Below, piece by piece: positions 1-9,842 of a DNA stretch of 64,000 bases (its first letter is position 1; each line of letters opens with the position of its first letter). The DNA comes from Cupriavidus pauculus (GTDB lineage Bacteria; Pseudomonadota; Gammaproteobacteria; Burkholderiales; Burkholderiaceae): assembly GCF_002858765.1 (NCBI RefSeq), contig NZ_PJRP01000004.1, forward strand, positions 193,415-257,414, read 5' to 3'. The position numbers and the translations under genes are program-made. A model generated the notes under the pieces. The model saw only the letters and a list, made by a program, of their open reading frames with translations. It did no database searches and was not told the origin of the DNA.

Positions 1-1199
1 GGCGCGGCCGTGCCGGCGTGGCGCTGGCCACGGCCGGTATCGGCTCGTTCTTTGCCGGCTGCGTGGCCACGCTGATCCTGGCCGCCTTCGCAGCACCGCT
101 GTCGGAACTGGCGTTCAAGTTCGGCCCCGCCGAGTACTTCTCGCTGATGGTGCTGGGCCTGATCGGCGCCGTGGTGCTGGCCTCGGGTTCGCTGGTCAAG
201 GCTATTTCGATGATCGTGCTGGGCCTGCTGCTGGGTCTGGTCGGTACCGATGTGAACTCGGGCGCTGCGCGCTTCTCGTTCGACGTGCCCGAGCTGACCG
301 ATGGCCTGAACTTCGTTTCGGTGGCAATGGGTGTGTTCGGCTTCGCGGAAATCATTGCGAACCTGGAACAGAAGGAAGCCCGCGAGACCTTCACGGACCA
401 TGTGACGAACCTGTTCCCGACCAAGGAGGACTTCAAGCGCATGATCCCTGCCATACTACGTGGCACGCTGCTGGGTTCGGCGCTTGGTATCCTGCCAGGC
501 GGCGGTGCGGCGCTGGCGTCGTTTGCAGCCTACTCGCTGGAAAAGAAGACGTCGAAGTACGCACACGAGTTCGGCAAAGGCGCCATCGAAGGCGTGGCAG
601 GTCCGGAGTCGGCTAACAACGCTGCGGCACAGACCTCGTTCATCCCGCTGCTGACCCTGGGTATTCCGCCGAACGCCGTGATGGCGCTGATGGTGGGCGC
701 GATGACCATCCACAACATTCAGCCCGGTCCGCAGGTCATGACCAGCAACCCGGCGCTGTTCTGGGGCCTGATTGCCTCGATGTGGATCGGCAACCTGATG
801 CTGATTGTGCTGAACCTGCCGATGATCGGTATCTGGGTGAAGCTGCTGAAGGTGCCGTATCGCTACCTGTACCCGGCCATCTTGGTGTTCTGCTGCATCG
901 GCGTGTACTCTGTCCAGAACACCACGTTCGACGTGTTCCAGACCGCCGCCTTCGGCCTCATCGGCTACCTGTTCATCAAGCTGAAGTGCGAGCCCGCACC
1001 GCTGCTGTTGGGCTTCGTGCTGGGACCGATGATGGAAGAAAACTTCCGCCGCTCGCTGCTGCTGTCGCGTGGTGCCTTCAGCGTGTTCGTGACGCGTCCG
1101 CTGTCGCTGGGCCTGCTGATCGCCGCTGCGATCCTGGTGTTGATCGTGGCCATGCCATCGATCAAGGCGAAGCGCGAGGTGGCATTTCAAGAGGAATAG
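1..1199 (+). CDS. TctA-family tripartite tricarboxylate transporter permease (5' end outside window)
   Basis: Large membrane subunit of a tripartite tricarboxylate transporter (TTT), which moves carboxylates across the inner membrane using a periplasmic Bug receptor and a small TctB subunit. About 399 C-terminal residues are visible, in frame from base 3; the family is about 500 residues, so the first fifth lies upstream. The visible part is very hydrophobic, with many membrane segments. It has the typical glycine-rich stretch [13 protein letters not shown] and the nearby motif GPESANNAA followed by [10 protein letters not shown], both hallmarks of TctA. The tail ends in a charged cytoplasmic segment. 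No TctB or Bug gene follows directly; they may lie upstream. It could serve the orphan Bug receptors elsewhere in the window, but that is inference. Confidence 0.93.
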   Translation, partial: RGRAGVALATAGIGSFFAGCVATLILAAFAAPLSELAFKFGPAEYFSLMVLGLIGAVVLASGSLVKAISMIVLGLLLGLVGTDVNSGAARFSFDVPELTDGLNFVSVAMGVFGFAEIIANLEQKEARETFTDHVTNLFPTKEDFKRMIPAILRGTLLGSALGILPGGGAALASFAAYSLEKKTSKYAHEFGKGAIEGVAGPESANNAAAQTSFIPLLTLGIPPNAVMALMVGAMTIHNIQPGPQVMTSNPALFWGLIASMWIGNLMLIVLNLPMIGIWVKLLKVPYRYLYPAILVFCCIGVYSVQNTTFDVFQTAAFGLIGYLFIKLKCEPAPLLLGFVLGPMMEENFRRSLLLSRGAFSVFVTRPLSLGLLIAAAILVLIVAMPSIKAKREVAFQEE

Positions 1200-1235
1200 C
1201 TTTCGAGGCCACTGCGGGCGGGCATCAATCCGTGT

Positions 1236-1559
1236 ATGAAACCCCAAACGCTCAAGCGCGTCCTGTCGCGCTTGTACATTCTGAAGCTCGTTCAGGCGGG
1301 CCCCGCGACTGTCCTCAACCTGGCAGAGAGTTTGCGCGAGCGGGGATTCAACGAGAACATTCGCTCGTTGCGGCCGATTCTGCGCAGCCTCATGATGGCG
1401 CGTGCGATTACGGCCCAACTTGTTGAAGGCAGCGGAAGGGTCTACAGCATTACGGACGAAGGACGAAAGGAGCTGAATACCTACTTAGTTCATCTCGAAA
1501 TACTGCAGGACAGTGGGCGGGAGGTGGACTCCGATCAGAGCGAGAATTCCGCTACTTGA
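1236..1559 (+). CDS. PadR-like winged-helix regulator
   Basis: Small protein of 107 residues with the layout of a PadR-type winged helix. An N-terminal helix (KRVLSRLYILKLVQ) is followed by a helix-turn-helix region with SLRPILRSLMMARAI as likely recognition helix, then a wing containing GSGRVYSITDEGRKEL, which resembles the PadR wing signature YxxTxxGxxxL. It begins 36 bases after the TctA stop on the same strand and could be cotranscribed with it. No effector domain is present. The ligand and targets cannot be told from sequence. It could also be placed in the wider MarR/PadR winged-helix group. Confidence 0.6.
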   Translation: MKPQTLKRVLSRLYILKLVQAGPATVLNLAESLRERGFNENIRSLRPILRSLMMARAITAQLVEGSGRVYSITDEGRKELNTYLVHLEILQDSGREVDSDQSENSAT

Positions 1560-1685
1560 TGGCCTTGTCACGTACATTTGCACGTTTGGTGAGATGGAGC
1601 GGAATATAGCAATGCAGCTTGCGCAGATCGGCCTCGCAAGTGACCTTCTAGGTTTGTCTACATCAGTGAAGCTTGGCCTGGAAGG

Positions 1686-3215
1686 TCATCCCTCCGTGTT
1701 GTGCGCTTCCATGATACGAGAGATCACCCGATTCCGTCCAAGTGCCTTGGCGCTATAGAGTGCCGCGTCCGCTGCCTGGAAGAACCCACGAAGGTCAGTG
1801 AAATCGGTTGGGACAGTCATGGTTGCGGCGCCAATGCTAACCGTAAGGTGTTGGCGTTGTGACGCTACATGGGGAATACGCGACGCAAGCACCGCCGTCC
1901 GGATAGCTTCTGCGACGCCAACTGCGCCGCTTGCATTGGTATTGGGCAGAATGACGGAGAATTCTTCCCCGCCATAGCGAGCAGCAATATCGCCAGGGCG
2001 CCGGATTGCGCCCCCGATGCATGCTGAAACGGAAGCCAGCGCATCGTCGCCAGCGATGTGCCCGTAGTGGTCGTTGTAGGCCTTAAACTCATCCACATCA
2101 ATCATTAGCACCGAAAGCGGCATGCCATGGCGAAGAGCTCTTCGCCATTCCATGTCCGCGCGATCGTCCAGCGCTCGACGGCTAGCAAGGCCTGTGAGAC
2201 CGTCGGTGCCGACCATTTTCTGAAGTTGGCGCTCAGAAGCAACGCGTTGCTCCCACTCCCGCGCAAGTAGCAGGGAGAGCGCAACGATGACAAGGTCCAC
2301 TGCGACAATCAGTATTGAAAAGGCTGCCGCGCGCTTGCGCCAGGCAAGCAGCACATCGTCTAGGGAGCGACCGACGATAATTTTCAGCGGATAGCTGCCA
2401 ATCTTACGGAAGCTGTACAGGCGCTCGACCGGATCGATTGCGCCAGTACCAAAACGTGTGCCCTGATCTAGATCCTTAAAAGTCGAAAAGACGGGGGACA
2501 ACGAGATGTCGCGGCCAATGACGTCCGCTTCGAATGGTCGACGCATAATGACGATGCCGTCGTCGCGAACCAGTGTCAGGACGCCACCATCACCCAGTTC
2601 GACGCCTTCGAAGAGTCTACGAAAGAAGTTCAATCGCAGCGTACCGACGACGACGCCCCCGAAACTTCCGTCGGGATTGGCAATGCGGCTGCTAATGCCA
2701 ATGGATGGCGCATCCGTCGTTAGCCGGGGCTGGAAAGGGCGGCTGACGAAGATCCCCATTTTCGGATCCTGCTTGTGGACGATGAAATAATCGCGATCAC
2801 TGACGCTAACCGGGCGTGGTGGTGTTGAGCGCGAATCCAGCACGAGATTGCCCTTGTCGTCGGTGGCGAGCATAGACCCCAAATCCTCCGCACTGATGGA
2901 ACGGTCGAAAAGCACCAGATTTCTTAGCGCGGGAGACAGCGACATGATTTCCGGATCCTTCATGCCGTCGATGACAGCGTGCATTGAGAGTTCGTACGTT
3001 TGCAGATTTCTCGCAATGGCTCGCTCAAGTGTCAATGACAGGTTCTCCGAAGCCTGTCGCGCGTTGTCAATGGCATCCCGCCGCATCTGGTACAGCGCGA
3101 CGCTTCCAATGGTCGCAATGATGAGAGAGAGTGCGATGCCCGTGCCGACAATCAATATGGGCACAGCGCGTGAGGTGCGATCTCCCTTCGTGCCCGTTTG
3201 TACAGATTCATGCAT
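1686..3215 (-). CDS. Membrane diguanylate cyclase with periplasmic Cache sensor
   Basis: Predicted to make the second messenger cyclic di-GMP from two GTP in response to an extracytoplasmic signal. Of 509 residues, a transmembrane helix lies near residues 19-42, a periplasmic double-Cache-like region at about 45-290 (with SDRDYF and PSIGISSRI typical of such domains), a second membrane helix at about 300-322, and a GGDEF domain at about 340-505. The active-site loop reads GGEEF (about 415-419). RPGD five residues before it fits the RxxD inhibitory I-site, so product feedback is likely. MIDVDEFKAYNDHYGH carries the metal-binding Asp and the Asn/Asp nucleotide contacts. It stands alone, convergent with the PadR-like gene. 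The ligand is unknown. Confidence 0.93.
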   Translation of the reverse strand: MHESVQTGTKGDRTSRAVPILIVGTGIALSLIIATIGSVALYQMRRDAIDNARQASENLSLTLERAIARNLQTYELSMHAVIDGMKDPEIMSLSPALRNLVLFDRSISAEDLGSMLATDDKGNLVLDSRSTPPRPVSVSDRDYFIVHKQDPKMGIFVSRPFQPRLTTDAPSIGISSRIANPDGSFGGVVVGTLRLNFFRRLFEGVELGDGGVLTLVRDDGIVIMRRPFEADVIGRDISLSPVFSTFKDLDQGTRFGTGAIDPVERLYSFRKIGSYPLKIIVGRSLDDVLLAWRKRAAAFSILIVAVDLVIVALSLLLAREWEQRVASERQLQKMVGTDGLTGLASRRALDDRADMEWRRALRHGMPLSVLMIDVDEFKAYNDHYGHIAGDDALASVSACIGGAIRRPGDIAARYGGEEFSVILPNTNASGAVGVAEAIRTAVLASRIPHVASQRQHLTVSIGAATMTVPTDFTDLRGFFQAADAALYSAKALGRNRVISRIMEAHNTEG

Positions 3216-3936
3216 GTGGCGTCATAGAAGCTTGGCTGTGCCCCGATAGACGTCACTAGTAGTCGCGGGGGCCGTGGATAGCTAGTTATGGTAGCCGATA
3301 CGGCAAGACGGGGACTGCGTGGTGGATCGACGCCCGATGTCGTCAGCGCCATCGAGGACTTCTTTCATCGTTGTGAAGAGTCTCTGTCTTGCACATAAAG
3401 AAGATCATCCGACTGGCGCGCTCAAGATAGAAGCTCGCCTCTCACTTGATCGAGACCGTTCTCGCACGAGTTCAGCGTATATCGCCGTTACTGCCGCAGT
3501 ACGAACGCGGAGCCGGGCTTTGCCAGGAAAACCGTCGATTCGCTGATCGGTTTGCCGGCGCCGGATTCAAGTTCTCGCGCCAGGTTCAGAAGAGCGCCAA
3601 TGGTCGGATGAGTTCCCCCTTTCGTTATGGGAACCCTACGATAACGACAACCAGCAAGTGTGTCCGTCTCGCTGGCGAGAGAAGTAACTTCCGGAAAGAT
3701 AGCGGGTTGTCCACTACTCAACTGTTCGTCCACGGGACTTGCCAAATGCCATTCGCGTTTAGCGAGAAGGGGTGTTCGGGCGGTTGAAGATGCGAACACA
3801 CTTCTTCGGAGGCGGGAACCCGCTTTCCGTCGCGCACCGGCCGGATGAAATTCAGCACTTTTTTCTTCCCGCGCTTCAGGAAGAAGGGGCAAAGCGACAG
3901 CTTTCGCTACCCGGATCCGAAGCAGATTATGATCTC
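3216..3936 (+). other. Gene-poor stretch with no supportable gene
   Basis: About 720 bases between the diguanylate cyclase start and the LysR stop. Open frames of 60-134 codons exist on both strands, the longest on the minus strand at about 3488-3892, but none has a recognisable domain, a good ribosome-binding site or a hydrophobicity pattern of a real protein. Base composition is a little lower in GC than neighbouring genes. It may hold the cyclase promoter and decayed sequence. Confidence 0.4.
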
Positions 3937-4851
3937 CTACGCCGTAGGTGCGTGATCTCCTCTTAACATTTTCACCAGCGCGTGTGCAGCGGGGTTGCCG
4001 CAGCTATGCGACCAGACGCAATGCAATATCGCCTCAATCGGGGCGGCTCGCGTGTGCTTCATGGGCGCGATGGGCCGATAGGCGACCTGGGATGCGCGCA
4101 TCTCCGCTGCCGAGGCTGGTACCAAGGCCACGCCGATTCCGGCCTCGACGAGGGCAAGCATCGTGGGTAAAACACTTTCTTGCTCGATGCGAGGCTGCAC
4201 CCCGGCTCCCAAAAATACGCGTGAGCACAAATTCCGAAAGTAAGGCGAGAGGCGCGGGCTAAATCCGACCATGCTGAGTCCATCAAGCTCGCGCATCGGA
4301 ACCGCATCGAATCGCACGAGGGGATGCTCGCGCCCCATTGCCAACAGCATCGGTTCGCGCTCCAGCTCGAAGCTTTCTAGCGCGGGTTCGGCGATTTTCT
4401 GATCAGCGCGCACTATGGCCACATCGAGCTTGCCCGATCGAAGGTCAGCCAACTGGATGTCCGTGGTCAACTCGCGAAGAACCGTCTCGACTTCGGGGAA
4501 TTCTCGGCGGTAGTTCGCCAGGATGCGTGGCAATACGCGATACGCGGCACTACTTGTGAAGCCTAGGGCGATGGCACCCACCTTACCCTCAGCGACCTGC
4601 CGGATCGCTCTTTCGGCCGCCTGCGCATCTGCCAGAAGTTGAGCGGCTCGCTCCAATAGCACTCGACCTGCCAACGTCAGCTCGACAGTTCGCGTTGTCC
4701 GCGTGAACAGGCGGGTACCCAAGAATTGCTCCAATTGCCGGATTTGTTGGCTAAGTGGCGGCTGTGCCATATTCAGCCGGGCCGCCGCACGGCCGAAGTG
4801 CAGTTCTTCGGCGACGACTACAAACAGGCGCAGCGCGTGGAGCGAGAGCAT
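3937..4851 (-). CDS. LysR-family transcriptional regulator
   Basis: A 304-residue LysR regulator. The N-terminal winged helix-turn-helix (about residues 1-60) includes ALRLFVVVAEELHFGRAAARL and PPLSQQIRQLEQ, the classic LysR DNA-binding helices. The rest is a periplasmic-binding-protein-like effector domain (about 90-295). The PPLSQQIRQLE form and the GRAAARLNMAQ helix place it near the CbnR/CatR branch, which often senses ring-cleavage or carboxylate metabolites. It is transcribed divergently from the Bug receptor and amidase genes, with only 69 bases between starts, so it most likely controls them and itself. That intergenic region is AT-rich. Confidence 0.92.
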   Translation of the reverse strand: MLSLHALRLFVVVAEELHFGRAAARLNMAQPPLSQQIRQLEQFLGTRLFTRTTRTVELTLAGRVLLERAAQLLADAQAAERAIRQVAEGKVGAIALGFTSSAAYRVLPRILANYRREFPEVETVLRELTTDIQLADLRSGKLDVAIVRADQKIAEPALESFELEREPMLLAMGREHPLVRFDAVPMRELDGLSMVGFSPRLSPYFRNLCSRVFLGAGVQPRIEQESVLPTMLALVEAGIGVALVPASAAEMRASQVAYRPIAPMKHTRAAPIEAILHCVWSHSCGNPAAHALVKMLRGDHAPTA

Positions 4852-4920
4852 ATTGATATGCGATATGTATGAATTCGCGTGAATTTTATATTGGATCGTT
4901 CTAATCGGTGGACCTAATCT

Positions 4921-5925
4921 GTGAGCATTCTCAACGTCTGGAGCAACGTCGTGCGCCTGATAAGCCTTCTACTCGCTGGTGGTATAGCTGCGTCTTTATT
5001 CTCGATTTCCGTGGGCGCACAAGCGCAGACGACGTATCCCACTAAGCCGATTCGCCTCGTTGTGCCCTTCGGCGCGGGAAGCGTCACCGACACGTTGGCA
5101 CGCATTGTGGGCAACAAGCTGGGCGAGGCGTGGTCCCAGCCGGTCATCGTGGATAACCGTGCCGGTGCGGATGGGAACATCGGCACTGGTTATGTCGCTT
5201 CAGCCGAGCGCGACGGATACACGTTGCTCTTCGGCGCAGCCAGCACGAATGCCGTTAACCCCAGCCTGCACCGTAACTTGAAGTTCGACGCCATGCGGGA
5301 CTTTGTGCCGGTCATTAACGTGGCAAGCGTGCCCAATGTGCTGGTCGTCCATCCCAGTGTGCCGGCTAAGTCGGTGAAGGGTTTGATTGAAATCCTTCAC
5401 AAGCAGCGCTACGCCTTTGCTTCGGGCGGCGCCGGTGGTAGCCAGCACTTGTCAGCGGAACTATTTATGTCCATGACGAAGACTGAGATGCTGCATGTTC
5501 CATATAAGGGCGGCTCGCCTGCATTGACGGATCTATTGGCAGGCCGAGTGCAAATGATGTTCTGCAACTTGCCACTGTGCCTGCCGCAAATCCGGGCCGG
5601 AAAGCTGGTTGCCCTGGGCGTCACGTCTGCGCAGCGTACGCCTTTGCTGCCGGATGTGCCGACGATTGCGGAGGCCGGGGTGCCAGGATACGTCGTGGAC
5701 GGCTGGTTCGGACTATTTGCTCCGACCGGTACCCCGGACGCTATCGTGCGGAAATTGAACGCCGAAGTCGCGCGCATCCTGCAAGAACCCGAGGTCCGTA
5801 AGCAGCTGCTCGATCAGGGTGCGGTTCCGGTCGCCGGTTCGCCTGACGCTTTCGCGAAGTTCGTGCGTTCAGAGCACGATCGCTGGGCCGAGGTCATTCG
5901 GCGGGCGAACATCACAGTGAATTGA
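4921..5925 (+). CDS. Bug/TctC-family periplasmic solute receptor
   Basis: Periplasmic binding protein of the Bug family, which captures carboxylates, amides or related small molecules for TTT transporters. An N-terminal signal peptide ends near SVGAQAQT (about residues 30-38). The mature part begins YPTKPIRLVVPFGAGS, the Bug signature, with DNRAGADGNIG forming the ligand-carboxylate loop and VPYKGGSPALTDLLAGRV in the second lobe. Length (334) is normal. The start is GTG; an internal GTG at 4951 is an alternative that would give a more compact signal peptide. It sits 4 bases before an amidase and divergent from a LysR gene, suggesting that the ligand is an amide later hydrolysed by that amidase. 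No TctAB genes adjoin. Confidence 0.93.
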   Translation: MSILNVWSNVVRLISLLLAGGIAASLFSISVGAQAQTTYPTKPIRLVVPFGAGSVTDTLARIVGNKLGEAWSQPVIVDNRAGADGNIGTGYVASAERDGYTLLFGAASTNAVNPSLHRNLKFDAMRDFVPVINVASVPNVLVVHPSVPAKSVKGLIEILHKQRYAFASGGAGGSQHLSAELFMSMTKTEMLHVPYKGGSPALTDLLAGRVQMMFCNLPLCLPQIRAGKLVALGVTSAQRTPLLPDVPTIAEAGVPGYVVDGWFGLFAPTGTPDAIVRKLNAEVARILQEPEVRKQLLDQGAVPVAGSPDAFAKFVRSEHDRWAEVIRRANITVN

Positions 5926-5929
5926 CGAC

Positions 5930-7207
5930 ATGACACAACTGAATCAGCTTGGCGCGCGGGAGGCTGTGCGACGTATGGCCGAAGGCTCATTAACGTCGGA
6001 AGCCTTGGTCAGGGCGTGTCTGGAGCGGATCGCCGAACGTGATGCCGCCGTCGGAGCGTTTGTTGACCTTGACCCTGAAAAGGCGCTTGCTTCAGCACGC
6101 ACCGCCGATCGTTCCCGGGCCGGAACACTGTGTGGGTTGCCTTTCGCCGTTAAGGACATCATTGAAACAGCGGATCTCGGGACCGCTTATGGCTCGCCCA
6201 TATATCGGGGGCATCGTGCCGTCGCCGATGCCGGATGTGTAGCGTCGGCGCGGGAAGAGGGCGCGATCCTGCTTGGGAAAGTGGCAACAAGTGAGTTCGC
6301 GACACAAACGCCCGCCAAGACGCGTAATCCATTGGACCTGGAACGAACGCCAGGGGGGTCATCCAGTGGGTCTGCTGCTGCCGTGGCTGACTTAATGGTG
6401 CCAGTGGCTTTTGGCACGCAGACCACGGGCTCCATTACACGTCCGGCATCATATTGTGGGGTGGTCGGGTACAAGCCAACATACGGGTTGATCAACAGCG
6501 CGGGAGTAAAGCATCTAAGCCATTCGCAAGACACGGTGGGTTTGCTGACCCGCTCGGTCGAGGATGCACTCTTCTTTGTCTTCGGTGAGCCGGCCGTCAA
6601 TCGATTGGTGCGCGATGACCGGCTCCCCCGTATCGGGCTAGTGCGTTCATCGCAATGGGGTCACGCAAGCGCGGCGGCCATCAGCGAGATCGAAGCCTTT
6701 ATCACCCGGATGGCCGCCCTCGGCGCGCAGGTTCACAACATCACCTTGCCGCAGGAGCTGGAGTTGCTTGCTGAAGAGCAGGGGCGTCTATTTGCCTACG
6801 AAGCGAGGCAATCGCTTAAGCATGAGTGGCTCACGGCGAGGGACCAGATGAGTCCACGTCTTATCCAGCGCTTGGCAGGGGGCGAAGGCATCACGGCGGA
6901 GGAATATCTCGAGATGCGTCGGCGAGTCGAAGAGGGGAAGCGGAAGACTGCCTTGCTTTTTGCGGATGCAGATGTGTTGCTGTATCCCGCCGCAGATGGT
7001 GAGGCGGAGAGAAGCATGATCGATTCCGGTTCGCCAAGGTTTGGCGCGCTGTGGACTGTTTTGCAACTTCCGACGCTCGCACTCCGGGTCGGAACGGGGG
7101 CAGACGGGCTGCCAATTGGTGCGCAGGTGATTGGCCGGCACGCAGATGACGTGTCGCTGCTGCACGCTGCGCATCTGCTGGCGTCGAAGGCGGGCTTCGG
7201 TCAATAG
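5930..7207 (+). CDS. Amidase-signature family hydrolase
   Basis: Amidase-signature enzyme of 425 residues, hydrolysing a carboxamide (or allophanate-like substrate) to acid and ammonia. The Ser-cisSer-Lys triad is visible. The lysine is in PFAVKDII, the cis-serine in the TPGGSSSGSAAAV loop, and the nucleophilic serine in TTGSITRPASYCG. The YKPTYGLI stretch that follows is also family-typical. The C-terminal part is shorter than in GatA and closer to single-chain amidases. It overlaps no gene but starts 4 bases after the Bug receptor stop, so the two are cotranscribed and probably serve the same substrate. It resembles the second amidase at 25198-26499. The substrate is not deducible. Confidence 0.92.
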   Translation: MTQLNQLGAREAVRRMAEGSLTSEALVRACLERIAERDAAVGAFVDLDPEKALASARTADRSRAGTLCGLPFAVKDIIETADLGTAYGSPIYRGHRAVADAGCVASAREEGAILLGKVATSEFATQTPAKTRNPLDLERTPGGSSSGSAAAVADLMVPVAFGTQTTGSITRPASYCGVVGYKPTYGLINSAGVKHLSHSQDTVGLLTRSVEDALFFVFGEPAVNRLVRDDRLPRIGLVRSSQWGHASAAAISEIEAFITRMAALGAQVHNITLPQELELLAEEQGRLFAYEARQSLKHEWLTARDQMSPRLIQRLAGGEGITAEEYLEMRRRVEEGKRKTALLFADADVLLYPAADGEAERSMIDSGSPRFGALWTVLQLPTLALRVGTGADGLPIGAQVIGRHADDVSLLHAAHLLASKAGFGQ

Positions 7208-7382
7208 GGATCACAAGGAAATGGGGTCGAGGGAGGCGCTCGTCACCTCTCCCCATTCCGAGATCGAGTTCGCGTAGCGGACACGCCGTTGGCTGCAAAG
7301 TCTTCCATGACCGAAGTCGCGATCGGCTCTAGTCAAAGGGGCCGGGCGCCGCCCGTTCCACGCTCTCCGGGGCCTGGACGTC

Positions 7383-8624
7383 TTACGCGGCCAGTTTCAG
7401 CGCTTGCGAGAAATCTGCGATCAGGTCATCGATATCCTCAATGCCAGCCGACAGTCGCAGCATGCCATCGGAAATTCCCATTGCCTTGCGGGTCTCGGGG
7501 CCGGCTTCGAAGAAGATCGTAGGTGCTACGGGAATGATGAGCGTGCGCGTGTCGCCGAGGCCGGTTGCCTTGATCGGCAGCTCAAGCGCGTTGACGATGT
7601 CAATCATGCGCTCCGCTTTCTGCAGTTCGAACGACAGGAGCCACGATGCGCCAGAAAAAAGCGCTTGCGCGATTTCGTACTGCGGATGGCTCTTCAGGCC
7701 AGGGTAGTACACGTTTCCGATAGCCTTATGCCCCTCCAGAAACTGCGCGAGCGCGAGCGCGTTGTCGCTGCTTTGCTTCACGCGGAGCGCGAGCGTTTCG
7801 GCCCCAAGGGCAATCGTGTGCGCCTGCTCGGACGACAATGCCGCGCCCATGTCGCGCAGGCCCTTCTTGCGGATCTGCAGGAGCCCCTGTTCCTTGGCCG
7901 CTGAACGCCGATATTCCTCGGCAATGTTGGGATATGTGCTCCAGTCGAACAAGCCGGTATCGGTGACGGCGCCTCCAAGCGCAGTGCCATGACCGGCAAT
8001 CGTCTTCGTCAGCGAGTTAATGACGAGGCTTGCCCCGACTGCCTTCGGCTTGAACAAGGCGGGCGAGGTGATCGTGTTATCGACGACATACGCGATACCG
8101 CGCTCGCGACACACGTTGCCGATGCCTTGCAGATCAGGAATTTGTGTGCCCGGATTCGCGATGGTTTCGACGAAAACCATGCGGGTGTTCGGGCGGATTG
8201 CTTGCTTCACATCCTCGACGTTGCACGCATCAACAGTCGTCACGTCTATGCCGAGCGTACGCAGCGTACCGAACAGACTGTTGGTGTTCCCGAACACGTA
8301 ACGGCTCGCAACGAGATGATCTCCAGCACGCAAGAGCGTGAGAAACGTTGCTGTGATTGCGGCCATGCCGGTGCTGAAGCAGATCGTACCGACGCCTTCT
8401 TCCAGGCTCGTGATCTTGCGCTCAAGCGCCGCGGTCGTAGGCGTGCCCTGGCGCGCGTAGTTGAAACCACCCTTCTTTGTGCCTTGGAATACGCCGATCA
8501 GATCCTCGACGCGATCGAAACCATACTGCACAGAGGTATGAATCGGCTGGTGAACGCCACCATGCTCGGTGCCTGTGTTTCTGTCGCCGTGAACAATGGC
8601 GGTGGTGAAGCCCTGCTTTTCCAT
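7383..8624 (-). CDS. Cystathionine gamma-synthase/O-acetylhomoserine sulfhydrylase family PLP enzyme
   Basis: A 413-residue member of the Cys/Met-metabolism PLP-dependent enzymes (fold type I), which do gamma- or beta-replacement or elimination on sulfur amino acids. Visible are the N-terminal TGTEHGGVHQPIHTSVQY region, the phosphate-binding FSTGMAAI, the aspartate in YVVDNTITSP, and the PLP lysine in SLTKTIAGHG. The C-terminal RLSAGIEDIDDLIADF is the normal family end. The spacing of SLTKTIAGHG differs slightly from classical MetB (SxTKYxxGHSD), so the exact reaction is uncertain: it may be a methionine gamma-lyase or cystathionine gamma-lyase-like variant. It stands alone, with no SAM riboswitch visible upstream. 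Confidence 0.9.
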   Translation of the reverse strand: MEKQGFTTAIVHGDRNTGTEHGGVHQPIHTSVQYGFDRVEDLIGVFQGTKKGGFNYARQGTPTTAALERKITSLEEGVGTICFSTGMAAITATFLTLLRAGDHLVASRYVFGNTNSLFGTLRTLGIDVTTVDACNVEDVKQAIRPNTRMVFVETIANPGTQIPDLQGIGNVCRERGIAYVVDNTITSPALFKPKAVGASLVINSLTKTIAGHGTALGGAVTDTGLFDWSTYPNIAEEYRRSAAKEQGLLQIRKKGLRDMGAALSSEQAHTIALGAETLALRVKQSSDNALALAQFLEGHKAIGNVYYPGLKSHPQYEIAQALFSGASWLLSFELQKAERMIDIVNALELPIKATGLGDTRTLIIPVAPTIFFEAGPETRKAMGISDGMLRLSAGIEDIDDLIADFSQALKLAA

Positions 8625-8740
8625 TCCTTGTGCCTCTTAATTCGATCAGTTGAGCCTCATTATCGCTGCTAACCCTTACTCTGCGAAAGCCTTATGCATC
8701 GTGGATCGGACGAGGCAGCTGTCGGGTGAACACGGGGCCG

Positions 8741-9193
8741 TCAGCGGACTATCTTGGTCATGAATACGCTATGTGGGTCCTCCGTGTATACCCCAAAAGG
8801 GCCACTGACTACGTAGCCACACCTCGCGTATAAAGCGATGGCATCCCGCTGCAGATAACCCGTCTCGAGCACGAATTTGCCGCATTCGCGAATCTGAGCC
8901 TCCTGCTCAAGGAACTGAAGCAGTCGTTTGGCTACGCCCTTTCCACGATGGGTCGGTTTGATGAACATTCGCTTGAGTTCACCGTAGGTGGATTCCAATA
9001 CCATTGCGCCGCAACCCACTGCGCTTCCATCATTGTCCCGCACCACCGCGAAGATAACGTTCGACTTCGACAGGACGGCAATGTCGACGCCGTGATGGCT
9101 TGCGGCTGGATAAAGCGGCACCTGATACGCGTCCAACTCTTGAATGAGGGCATGTACTTCGGGCTGGGCGGCGGATTCTAGAGCGATGTGCAT
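8741..9193 (-). CDS. GNAT-family N-acetyltransferase
   Basis: Acetyl-CoA-dependent N-acetyltransferase of about 150 residues. The acetyl-CoA-binding motif A reads RMFIKPTHRGKGVAKRLLQFLE, with the R-x-x-G-x-G/A core (RGKGVA). The C-terminal ALYARCGYVVSGPFG matches the motif B segment. The start is taken at 9193 (MHIALES); a longer reading back to 9289 adds 32 arginine- and serine-rich residues without homology character. It is a single gene in the same direction as the PLP enzyme downstream, 116 bases away. Many family members modify amino acids, peptides or antibiotics; this one cannot be assigned. Confidence 0.86.
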   Translation of the reverse strand: MHIALESAAQPEVHALIQELDAYQVPLYPAASHHGVDIAVLSKSNVIFAVVRDNDGSAVGCGAMVLESTYGELKRMFIKPTHRGKGVAKRLLQFLEQEAQIRECGKFVLETGYLQRDAIALYARCGYVVSGPFGVYTEDPHSVFMTKIVR

Positions 9194-9407
9194 GGATAGC
9201 GTGAGGACTCTACGGAATGGGCGTGAACTGTAGTTCGTTCGATAAAGGTACGACTGAGGCCGGTGAGCCGGTTTGCACACGCGTCGCAATGCGCGACTGA
9301 GAGCGGCAACAAGGTGGAGGCCGTGCGGGGCACGTGCCCCTGTTTAGCCCCAATTTTAGCGATCTCGGAGAACCGCCGGTCAACGTCCAGGGCGTTACCT
9401 ACGGTCG

Positions 9408-9842
9408 CTAGTTGAGTTGCCCCGGGGTATCATGCTGCGAGATTGCCACGGCTTCCACCTCTACCTTCAGCCCGAAGTGAAGCGGGCCGGTTGGTACCAC
9501 CGCTCTTGCAGGCCTTGCCGCGCCTGCCCATGCCGCATAAATATTGTTAAAGGCGGGCCAGTTCTCGATGTTGTCAATGTAGACGCGAACCTGGGCCAGT
9601 TCCGATATGCCGCTGCCAGCGGCAACCAACGCCGCCTCCACGTTTGCCAGCACCTGCTGTGCCTGGGCCTCGAACGATGCGTCGACGAGCTTGTGGCCGT
9701 CGGGATTGATTGGGAGTTGTCCGGACACAAAGACCAAGCCGTTGGCGACGGTAGCGTGACTGTAATGGCCGCCCGGTGCGGCCACATTTGATGGTTCAAT
9801 GGTGCGCACCAAGTTATTCGGTTCCTCGTGATTACCAACCAT
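9408..9842 (-). CDS. RidA/YjgF-family enamine/imine deaminase
   Basis: Rid-family protein of 144 residues, hydrolysing reactive enamines or imines such as 2-aminoacrylate released by PLP enzymes. The start at 9842 (MVGNHEE) overlaps the upstream DSD1-type gene by 11 bases, implying translational coupling; a start 39 bases further upstream is also open. Family landmarks are SHATVANGLVFVSGQLPI, VLANVEAALVAAGSG, VRVYIDNIENWPAFN and the catalytic-region arginine in PARAVVPTG, followed by KVEVEAVA. The match to the RidA arginine suggests an active deaminase. Being last in an operon with a PLP-dependent eliminase-like enzyme fits a role in clearing its enamine product. Confidence 0.9.
   Translation of the reverse strand: MVGNHEEPNNLVRTIEPSNVAAPGGHYSHATVANGLVFVSGQLPINPDGHKLVDASFEAQAQQVLANVEAALVAAGSGISELAQVRVYIDNIENWPAFNNIYAAWAGAARPARAVVPTGPLHFGLKVEVEAVAISQHDTPGQLN

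Noticed and set aside
3488..3892. 134-codon minus-strand frame in the gap after the diguanylate cyclase
   Set aside because: No recognisable domain, no good ribosome-binding site, overlaps an equally long plus-strand frame.
8625..8740. Possible SAM riboswitch before the cystathionine-synthase-like gene
   Set aside because: Only about 115 bases, without the conserved helices of any SAM riboswitch class that I can see.
9327..9340. GGGGCACGTGCCCC palindrome upstream of the RidA operon end
   Set aside because: No loop or T run, so not a terminator; a single GC-rich palindrome without context is weak evidence for an operator.
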